DNA of 64,000 nt. Source: Archilochus colubris. Its lineage: Eukaryota > Chordata > Aves > Apodiformes > Trochilidae. The stretch lies in contig CM041115.1 of the NCBI GenBank assembly GCA_023079485.1, forward strand, positions 24,358,863-24,422,862, written 5' to 3'. Every line of letters begins with the position of its first letter. Position 1 is the first letter of the stretch. Shown here in pieces: positions 40,601-52,600 of the stretch. Under the pieces are notes generated by a model, which saw nothing but the letters and a program-made list of their open reading frames with translations, had not been told where the DNA came from and made no database searches. Both the position numbers and the translations under genes were made by a program.

Positions 40601-43600
40601 CCAAGAACCAGTTAAACATAAAAACGCTTGAAAAAAAATCAGTCTTTTATGAAATGATAGAAAAGTTTAGAAAATAAGAAAGTAAAATGTCATTTCAAAC
40701 TGTCACTCAACAGCTCATTAAGGGACACAATCTCAATAATCTCATCCTGATATAGAGCTTTTAAAATAGTTATGTCTTGAGGGTTAAAAGACAAAATGAG
40801 GACATAATAAGCTCTGTAATGTACATCAAAGACTACTTACCTGAAGCAAAGACAGTAATTGGTGGAAGTGCCATTGTATCAAGCTTAAGACCTTTCTTTT
40901 TCGATTTCTTTTTGTTAATTGAACCTTAAAGAGAAAAAAAAAGTGTCTCAACCTCATGGCTAGATCTGAGAATTATTTAAAACATATTATTTACTAGATG
41001 TCAGGTTCCTATTAAACCTAGAAAAAGACAGCTTACATTAACGCAACGTTGCTGTTACCTAGGGTTTAAAGAAACAGAGTTCATGTCAAAACACACGTGA
41101 TGCTGAGCCAAGCACTCGCTGACTACAGTAACAGATGTATACTCAACACATTTGTTCAACAGCCTTATGCTGCCATCCCAAGGCAGACATTCCCACCACC
41201 ACAGATAAAACAAACAACCAAGACTATTTAATCACAGAATCAAAGAATTGTTGGGGTTGGATGAGACCTTAAGTATGTCCCATGGGCAGGGACACCTCCC
41301 ACTAGATCAGGTTTCTCAGAGTCTCATCCAGTCTGGCCTTAAAAACTTCCAGAAATGGGGCTTCAACCACCTCCCTGGGCAACCTGTTCCAGTGTCTCAC
41401 CACTCTCATGGTGAAGAACTTTTTCCTAACATCTAATGCACTGTATAATACCCAGCCTTTTCAATAACCAGAGTCAGGAATTTCAAGTCTATGCCCAAAG
41501 GATATATAAAATGAATTAATCTGCATGTTTCTACTCAAATCTATTTCAATACATATATATAAAAATATATAGACAGCTAAAAATTTTAGTCTTACTGAGC
41601 TATCTGCACTATACAACATGTCCCTTAACCATGGTAATGTGTGGAAGATGTGTTTTTTAAATTAAACTCCACATTACATCGAAGAAAGTAAAGTCAAGAC
41701 ATATGATTTAACTAACAATTCAGTCAATTGAATAGAATGGGATTGGGTAAAATTTTTAACTACACATGCTGAAACATCAGCTACCGTTATACACATTTTC
41801 ACTAGAAAAATCATGCCCAACATTTGCCACACAACATATACTGACTGTCTACCAAAATGGGTTTTCTTAAATAAGGAAGGACTGGGGTTTCAGAACAACT
41901 GAGGCCGCATACAACAAATAAAATGAAATGAACACCTACCTAATGTTTTCGTTCCTGTTTATATAAAAAATTTCAGGGCTTTTTCACCCATGTTTTTACT
42001 TTTACTGAAATACTTACCACGTCCTAAGCTTTTATTGAACTTTTCATGCACTGTTGAAAAAGACTGCAATGTTCCATCTTGACCTAACAAAATATTAGCA
42101 GAGAACAGTGAAAGACAGAAATCAACTTTCTCTTTATTCATAAGCTATCTGAGCAAGAATAGTGTATGATAAGCACTAAGAAACCTGAAACAGCATTAAA
42201 AATTATTTACTAAAACTCTTGTCCAAAGAAAAAAAAAAAAGCAGACATCATAAGCAGCAGAACTAATGGAGTCTTATTTTCTGTTTTATATCCCTTTCCT
42301 ACTGCTTTGCCCCATTCATCATTAGAATGACACCTCTTTTACAGACACTTTCCCCATGTTCAGTTCCTCTGTCCCCTCTCTTTTCTCCACCACAATACCT
42401 AACTGAAACCTTAAACAAGCTGTTACATCCTTCAAATACCTCTGTAATACTTCAGAAGTTTTGCCATGATCCCTCCCCTTACCAATTACAATATTCTTTG
42501 TCTAACCAACCCATGCTGTGGCCGGTTAACAATTACACCTAGGTTAGCCAGTAAACTACCCCTAACAAAAAATGATAAAAGCTGAGTTGTCTGTCTTTCT
42601 TGTAAAGCAGTACACTAACGGGACTTCCTTTTTCTACCCAGTGACCAGCATTCACAGAACTTTAATGAATTTAATGAAGTTAATTCAACGAAGAGACAGA
42701 AAGCTCAAATTTGAAGCTAGCAAACAGGTCCACTTTCAGGGGGGAGATATGGACAAGACAGAAACAGAAACTATCAGAAATTCAAACTGCACAATTCATG
42801 TACTATTATAGGAGCCATAACAATATTTAAAAATCAGAACAACAAAACATTTTTACAAGTAAGGAAACAGAAAAATTAGCCAAAGTGAACTTCAAGAAAC
42901 TGTAATGAAAGACAATGGAACAATTACACTAAGTAACCTTTCCTTGCTGCTACAGTACAGAGCTATGGCAGGAAGTACTAATGGGAACTGGGAGAAGTGT
43001 TAAGCAGGATGAATGCCGGTGATACTGATGAAGTTTTACAAGGTTAATTTCTAGAAATGCCTGCTCTAAGGAAACTAGTGACACTTGAAAGGCACCTCAC
43101 AGCATCACTACCTTATTTTTATTGCAGAGTTTTACCACTGTCTCAGAAAGGAACGTATACAGTCCATGTATACACTGTGAATAGATCAGATCTCAGTGTC
43201 TGACACCCTTTTCACTTTACTGGTTGCCACCATGACCCTTCTGGATTTCACTACAGTTAAGTAGTAAACTGCTAAAGCAAATCTGGGAATTTATTAAGCA
43301 ATCCATAACTGTTACTGTGATTCACCTGGTGTGAGCTGAATTACTGTAAAGTAACTAGTTCCCTGAATCCAAGTTACTAGTTGGACAATCAGCAAGGATT
43401 GTAAGCACAGGTAGTTTTAACACAGTTCATTGCTGTGCCAGTTTCAGTAGTAACATTAATCAAAATATGCGACAATGTTTTTAAATGTTTCCCATGCAGA
43501 CAATTTCATTACTTCAGAGTAATTAAAGACTAGGTGAGGAGCCCATTATTCCATTACTGAAGTGTTCTGGGCTGCAAAACAGTCTGATTCCAAGGAGTCT

Positions 43601-46600
43601 GTTTATTGATTTTTAAATACGCTACTTTCTAAGGACAGGTAATCACTGACATGTAGTTACACTTTTAGATTAGGTTATTGGTAACAAGCAAATATGGGAA
43701 TAGGTACCATAGATACAGTTCAGCTGTTACAAATTACAAAAAACTTACTCAAACTAGTGGGAAAAGTGGAGTGGCTCCTCTAAGTTACTAAATGCATTAT
43801 TCTGCTTATTTTCCCCCCTATTACAACAGTTTTTCTAGCTCTTACAAGTTTTCATTTTGACCAGCTGGTAGTTCTTTACACAAGGTAATGAAACAAATTT
43901 TTTTCACCAAACATACAAACACAGATGACAAAAGCAGCTCAGCTTCTCCCCTTGTAACCATTTTTCAGCCTACCTGCTGGTATGCTCTTCTAGGAAAAAT
44001 ATGAAATGGTTTTGTACAGTAATAAATGTCTACATTAAACACTATGTTTCATAAATACATATACATAATACATTAAATATAGCCTATTGTATTAAAAGAC
44101 ACAGCTATGCACAATCACAGCAGCAAATCAGAACGAGAATTCTTACCTGCACTCAGAATTTGCTCTCCGTTTTGCCCATGGTATCTGATTTTTGTTGGTG
44201 GAGCACTATGTCCCATTCGGCTTCTCAATACACGTCCTGTACCACCAGGTCCATCAAAAATCCACACCTGCCTCCCCCATAAAAACCAGAAAGGCAAAAG
44301 CTGAGAAACATTGCCCTACCAATAACTACACCTGCTGGAAGTGAAACAGGCTTAGATGGGAGATGGTGCAGCAGACTTCACACACTGGCTTTCATCCTTG
44401 ATCCTAAAACTCTAACAGCTTCCATCACAGAAGCTGATTGTCTCTCGCTGTTAATTCTGCTGCTCCACCACAGGCTGACAGTATCAGAGGACATGCAGAA
44501 CAAAGGACTCTTATCAACAGCAACTGCTCATGACTCAGAAGATTATAAAACAAGACCAAGACTTAATAGTGCACAAGGGCATAAACTGTGGTCTGGAAAA
44601 GCAGTTCCAAAGCTCTTTTCTTCAAGGCTATCATGAAGCAATATGAGATGCAGCAGTATCATCATAGCAAATGGTTAAACCACTCTGCTACAGATCAACT
44701 GTGAGCCAGCAACTTCAGTAACTTGAGTTTTCTTGTATTTGTTTCATTTAAGAACTACTTTTTCACACCAAACTAAACATTTACATTTTAAAGGAATACA
44801 AGAGGAAAAAAAGCATAACAGCAGATAGCAACAGCTATTTAACTTACCCTTATAGCATTATCAGCACCATTAGTAATAAGAAGTGGCTCTCCAGGGACAA
44901 ATGACATACCAGCTACTGCTGTGGAATGGGCATCTTGCATCTGACACATTAGTTTCTTCTCCTCTAGATCCCACAAAGCAATGTGTCCAATTGGGCTACC
45001 AGCTGCCATTACTGGGTGTCCATCTTTAAAAAAAAACAAAAAACCAACAGGTTTGCTTATTGACATTCAGCTCATCCTTACTGACTTCTCACATTGTAAA
45101 ACTGATGCAAGAAAAGACTATCACAAGAACAAAATTCCCAAGCTGATTCTAAAAATATCACACATTTTCACTAAAATAGTCTAGTATTTCAAACAGAAGA
45201 GAATAAAAGTTAACCAGTAATGAAACAGGATTTTTTTTTCATATCAAATAATAAATAATCTAAATAAATTTTCAAAACTTGCACTATACAGCAGATTCTT
45301 GCCCAGACTTATTAGCCTTCCCACTTCAGGATGTGAGAGCTACTGTATCACCACTCTAGAAGTTACCAGTTCTTTTTTTATATCCTCTTAAAGTTTTTGA
45401 CTCAAGAGCTTGCAAATAAATTCCAGAAGTTGATTACATTTATTTAATCATTCTAAACAAAAATTAAAACCTCAATTCACAGATTATGCAATTTTGTTGT
45501 CTTTATCCTGTTTAAGGAGATAGACACCTCACACTAACTTCTAAAAACTTCTAAAACTTCTAAGAAGTATTCAAATAAGTTAAAAAAATCTATCATATCA
45601 AGAAAAACTTCAACCAAATACCCTGCATAATTGGCAACTAATCTTTTTGTTCCTACGAAAGAAACAGACACTTTTAATTTGCAATTACACACCTTAAATA
45701 ACCAAGCCAGACAGGCCTCAGGCTTTCTTTTTCAGTAAAGGTTCAATGATACAAAAAATTTGTCAGCTTCATTTTAAACAAAGATCACTATACTCAAACT
45801 AAAACAAGCACACAAGTTCAAAACAACTAGGGTATATTTGTATTTCCTAACTATAAAGACAGAGAGAGAGAAGGACAAGAGAACATCCAAAAGCCACAAA
45901 TCTAGGCAGGCAATAGAATTCATTTAATTGGCTGACACAAAAAGGCACTTTTTCTACTCCTCAGCAGCTTTTCCTCAAGTCTCATTAGTATCCTTCCTCA
46001 ACAGGGTTTGCATCAATCTGTATTCTGTTAAAATTTCCAAGTTTGTTTATTCAAATGAGAGATTAGATTCATGACCAACAGCCCTCCAGGCAGAATAAAC
46101 AAAGTTGATGACAATAAATAATAACTCATTTTCTTAATTAGTGCATGCTTGCTGGGCAAAAAAAATAGTTCATGCTCGTTGAAAATACACAAAAAGCCAT
46201 GAATGTTATCAGCAGTCCCCAGCAATGTCTTTTCAGCAGTCATCTGACTACTAAAATTCTAATTTTGTTTTGGAGGAAGACACTACTGAAAAGTAGGTTT
46301 GGATATGAACTTCCAGTTTACCAATTACTCCACATCTTGGCACACTGTATACATACATTGTCTTGTTTCTTTGTGAAAAAGGAGTACTGTATGTCACATT
46401 TCCTGTACACTGAGTCAGTACAGAAAAAAATGCTATAAGCCAGATATTATGATGAAGATGCATGTTCTCCGTTACATACTGGTAAATTTTCTGGATTATA
46501 TTCAGCCTTTGAAAACTAAAACTCTCAACCCAAATTCTGATACTGAAATGCTTTATCAAAACATATTTTCCTACCTTCCACTTACTTTTAGTGATATCAT

Positions 46601-49600
46601 ACATATTTTCACACACAAAAAAAAATGCTACAACTTACCAGTGCGAAAAGATATTGCTGTAATGGGACCCCAGTCTTGCTGAAATTTCATCAGACTTTCA
46701 TCAAATTTAATATTATGTACAATGATATGACCAGATACAAGCCCAACTGCAACAACATCCACTGCTGGAGCCTGCAGGAAAAAATTAACAGCAATGGAAA
46801 TTAAGGGAAAGCCTGTTTCTACACTGATTAGAACCAGTATGTACAAGACAATGTATCTAAGTCCAGAACAAACAGTAAAGAAAGAAGTAAGGCACCTCAC
46901 ACAAAATCTTCTGTCACAATTCTCTTAATGCATGACCAAACATCTGATAAAACTAAACAAAAAATGAGAGATGAAAGGTTTTACTCTTAGTTCCCATAAG
47001 ATAAAACACTTCTGTTTCCAAAACCTGGAAATCCTTTGAAAAACACCTCACTAAGTTTCAGGTGTTCTGGTGGACCATTACACACCCCGGCCTATATAAC
47101 TATTTTTAACAACTTTTATACAGGACAACTGCAGACCATTTTCAAAGCTGTCATCAGTGTTACCTGTACAGAAGTTACACAATACCCACGTACCTTGCAA
47201 GCAAACTTTTCTCCGAATTCATTACATCATTCAGTGAATAAAGACTAAAGGGGTAATGAACACAAAATAGATAGGATGCTAAATGCAACAGTAATACAGA
47301 AAGCACAGATAAGAAGTCTTCAAGTCTGCCTCTCTTCATTGTCTAAAATGCTTGAGAGGATTGTTAAAATTACCTGAAAGAATATAAGTCATCTATACTG
47401 TAATGGTGAACAAACTATTCTGCCTGCTATTCTTGACCCATTATATAAGAAAATCAGGTGATACTAATACTAACTTGTTCAAGAGTTGTGACTGCTGAGT
47501 TCCATCCTGGAAATGAGTATAACAGTTTGCTGGAAAACAAAAAATATAGATCAATTAACACTTGGAAATTTTCCACAACAAAATGGATGTTTTATATGCA
47601 AAGAAATGTACATCAGCTTTCTGATATTAATAAGGTTAAGAATAAAACTTCTGGTAATTTTTATTTTTAAATAAAGTTAGTGTCATGTATTAGTAGCTCG
47701 AAGATGATGTAACTACTTAATATGAATATGGAGGAAGACCCCTACTGCGCCAGTTGTCCCCATGCATTTCTGCTCTGAACACCCCTCTTCAGAATCCAAC
47801 ATAAAAAGACAGTCTTGGTTCAATTTCAATGAAAAGCAAATCCTTTACTTGCAGAGTGATTTCTCTAAATGAAGACATCAACGTGTATTATTAGCACACC
47901 TCATCTTGTTTCTTTCAGAAATAGTAACAGCCAAAATGTGAAGCAGGGATGTTCACTCATAAGGCAGTCATGAAGTACTTACTAAGAGTGAATTTATGAA
48001 AACAGCATTTAAGAATGGACATGATTAAAAAGCTATTCTATCATCACAAAGAGAGGGTGGCATTCTTAAAAAACTGCTAGCAGCCATATGTTACCACCTC
48101 CTTCTTTTCATTTACTGCCAGAGATCACTAAACTTTCCCCTTAGTTCTCCCAACTTATTTTTCTAACTGAGCCCATGCTGATCTACACAATAATCTATGT
48201 AAGGAACAGTAAAATACCCCAGAAATTGCTCAACCCAGCAACACTGCTGCAAGAGCACTAACTATCACAGACATTTTTACATAGTTAAAAGAGAAACTAA
48301 TACATCTAAGCACAACTTTTTGTCATCTAGGATGTACTGCAGCTCAGGTACTGTAACAGGCATTGAAGAGACAGGAGTATTACATACATTTACTTTTCTG
48401 TAGTTTTACTTTATTCCTATTTCCTGAATTATTCAGCATACATAGCACCTCCAAAACATTAGAATATCAAACAAAAGTAGTAGTGATAGCACTGAGAGTA
48501 TGCAGTAGTTATGAGAATTAACACTGAACTCTGCAAGATACAGTAACACCTACTTGCAGTATGAGAAAGTTTGCACACAGGGAAGTTTGCTGCAGCTGTT
48601 ACAACTTTCATGAGTTAGAAAAGCAGGTGGTGACGGTAGGTATGAAAACACTGCTATTTTGGACAGAGCTCTATTGGGACATGCTGAGAGACAAATACAT
48701 GCCCGTGCATTTCTTATCTGAGCACAGGGCTCAAACACCAGAAATTACCTCCACTCTACCTGTCAGCACTTCCTTGGACTTGCAATAACCAAAAAACCAA
48801 GCTTGGAAGAAGTGACATAGAAGGCCTAAACATGCATTTACTATTGTTTTAATTATTTTCATGGGAAAGCTATGTGAATACAAAAAAATAATGCTAATAA
48901 AAGAAATTAACGAAAAACAATCCCTGACATTTGGCTGGGCTCTCCCTGCACAACTTGAAAGGTATACTATACACACTCGGGAGGCAGCAGAACCGTTTGT
49001 TCTTGGAGACAGATGAAGTGGAAACTTGCCCCAAAGGAATCCATAAAAGATTTCATATTCAAAATCTGCTGCACTTAGAAGTATTAAATGTTGCATATGA
49101 AACTACCAGATACATGAGGTACATCCAAGTTATTAAGAAACTTACTTGGATCTTATATTCCATAGCTGCAAGCTCCCTTGCTCACTTCCCAAGAGAATTT
49201 TATTCAAATAGGTGCTGGGATGCAGAATTGCAGAAACTGTAAAAGTGGCCTTATCAAAATCCACCTGAAGATACTCCTCTGCAAAAAAAAGTAAGAAACA
49301 ATGCTACTGTGGCTATCCCTACAAACCTTTGGGCTTGTCATCTTTTGGCAACTATAAAGGCAGAACTGATGTTTACTCCATATGAATTCTGTAACTGGTG
49401 TTTTTTGCCATAAAGGATTAACTTATCTGTAACAGGACAGCCTAAACTTCTTCAGCTTACAACTTCTGTTTGCCTGGATGTATATTTTTTCCCTATAAGC
49501 CTACCCATCCCAATGCTAGCAAAACTGTTCTACCTTCCTGAAGCATTCCTGCTCCTGCCTAAGCAAAACACTTGACCTGATTAGCATGGCTTTTGTTTTA

Positions 49601-52600
49601 CATAGGAACTTCAATTTTTTAGAGGCTGTTCTGCAGACACTTTCAAGACCCAGCATCAAGGAAATAACACTGGTCACACCAATAAGAATACTTTCTAAAA
49701 TAAAAAATTCAGGGCACTAAATCAGGATTTCATGAGAAATTCCATTACAATGGCATGAGAAGATGCTGACACCATCAAATGATTATTCCCAAGAACTTCG
49801 TTTACTCACACAAGTAAATACCAAGGAACTACACGATTTCAGAGATGGCACAAACGCTGCTGTACCACAGTCTATATATCTGTCCCCTGCAGATCACAGT
49901 GAGGTTGAAATTAGATGATATTTAAGGTCTAACCCAAACCGTTCTGTGATTCTATAGGATCTCTTTACACATACATAGAACCTTAATGGGTCTCTGCATG
50001 TTGTGCAGCATCCACTCATGAAGTTTCAGGACTTCAGATTACCATTAAAATAGTATTATCATCTAAATTTTTTTCTCTTTAAAGAATATACTACTTCTGA
50101 AAATGCACACTTTAAAAACCCTTTTTTAAAATTAATTTTTAACAAAAATTAGTAATAAAACCCAAAATGTTTCTCACCTTCTGATTGTATATTCCAGACA
50201 ATAAGAACATTATCAACATCCACAGAGATGACATGATCACCAAAAGGCTGCAGAAGGTGTATCTTTGCCTTATGACCTTCATAGGTATGAACCACCTAAA
50301 ATTTCAAAATAGAAGTGTTTCCAACATAAGCTGTTTAGGTAGCATACCATATTAACATAAAGCTTGTGGACAGCTAACATGTGAGAAACAAGTTTATATA
50401 AAATACATGGAAAGATCACAAAACTTTATTTGGAAGACACAATTTTATCTGATATTTAAAACCTTTGCCAAAAACATTTTAACTTAAGTACTTTTAACTA
50501 TTTAATTTTAATTAATATATGGCAATTAACAATTTTTATTTCTAAGTAACTTTATTATTGTAATTAATACATAAAACACAGACCAGGCCTTAGAGAATTT
50601 ATCTTTACATTGTGCTATTTTAAGCTGTTTATTCCTCCCTCTACAATTTTGTTTCCCTAAAACATTATTAAATACCTGCAGAAATAGACACTTGTATAAA
50701 ACTAACTGTCTTGAAAACACAAACACTACACAACTGTTTTGTACTACGAAGCAATAAGTAAATTAATAAAAACCTCTTTATTCCTGGCAAAAGCATGGAG
50801 AATATTGTCATATGAAGCAAATATCAACATGCGATCTGCTGCCAAACATGTAATGTCTTGTGGCAAAGCATTACCTGTTAATCAAACAGAAGAAAAGTTA
50901 AACAAGTTTCACATTCATAACAACAACAAAAGCTTGACAGTGTATTTCTTTAGCATGGTGACCCACCAAGAAAGCTCTCCCATTGAGTATTTTGTTGAAT
51001 TTCTTGTGAGAAATGCACACATTTAAAATGAATGCAAGTATTACAATTAATGATACCACTTGTCACAACAACATAAACAACCAAATTGATACCACAAGGT
51101 GGTTCTTTTGAAAAAAAAAAAATTTATTACTGAGTTATCACTGCAAGTAAAGGCACATATTGGCTCTGTGAAGGCTAGAAGTTGCCCAACATAATACTTC
51201 TGTGGACTGTCAGAGCCTCATAGACCACTCAACTGGAAACACACAATACATCAAAGTCTCAACCTCAGCCATGCTTGTTAGGTTAAAGCATTCTGCAGAC
51301 CTTCATAACCCAATCCTGCACCCATTTCCTGATTACAAACCAATAGGAATCTACTGCTCTAAGAGTACATCCTGCTCCACACTCTGTGGCTAGTTCAGAA
51401 AGAATATCTACTACTGCAATCTGCTATTTATTAGCTCAAATAAAACAGTCAAATCTCCAGACCACACTGAGAAGCTGTTGGTGTGGTCCCAAGTTGTAGA
51501 AAAGTGAAAAAAATACTTGAGAAAAATACTATCAATCTAAGAAATTATGAAAAACATAAATCACAGTGCTTAGCAACTGTAGAAAGAACCATCAGATCAA
51601 AAATCAGTGGCTGTGGGAGTGTGCCTACACTACAAGGTTACACCATCACACAGCAGCTTTACCTGCAATAGTGCTTTCTACTACAAATTATTATCAGACA
51701 AAAATGTTTGTACCCTGTGCTGAACTGCAGCACAGATTCCATGGGAAAAACTAATGTAAGAACATAAAGGCTGCACTTCATGAGAGGTTCCATTTGTTTG
51801 AACACATCAGACATCTTTCCACAGTGTCTCTGAAGTAACCCAGGCTTCTGATCAAGGTACAGGTATCTGGTACTCCACATGACCTCTACCTAAGAGGGCC
51901 AAGATATTTTTAGGCACATTCCAACTACGATGTTCAGAGCACTAACCACATAACAGCAATAAACCAACACCACCACAGAGAAAGCCACATGATTTATTTT
52001 TTAAAATCACAAACTTGCATGCAAACTTCCCAATTTCTCAAAAAGCTTCAGTGATAATGCGTGTAAGAAGAGGCAGCCCACTGAGAAAGATTTCACTGAG
52101 TATACAGCGTTCTTAAGCTAATGAAAAATATTCTGCTTTATGAGGTTTGTGTAAAAACTTTGTGGTACACAGAAGTGAAAAACCTACCTTTCAAAACAGC
52201 ATGCATCTCACAGTTCACATGGTATATCCTCATGAGACTTACTTTACACCCACAACAGTAGCCTTGGTTCTGACTTGATATTCTGTATTTCTGAACCTCA
52301 CCATATTTATGTAAATTTTAGTACACACAATTAATTTTCTATTTTTGAGTTGACAATCAAGTGCAGATGTCAGATGTGTTAAAACAAAACAAAACAAGGA
52401 ATGAACAATCTGTGTGTACTTACTCACAGCAACAATACCAAGCTTCTTCACCTGCAATGAAAACATTAAAAAAGGCATTTTTAGCGATTGGCTGCAACGG
52501 ATAAACATAAAATAGAAATCGTAAGAACCAAACTAGATAAGGGATCTGCATGCTTCACAAGAGAGGAAGGTTACTCATCTTAGTTTACAATAGTATCTAC

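Larger units (their letters stand above)
42084..49145 (-). other. WDR36 introns 9-5
   Basis: Introns: 42084-44146, 44268-44847, 45024-46638, 46772-47474, 47530-49145. Unique AT-rich sequence; no transposon or alternative exon was recognised by eye. Confidence 0.65.
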
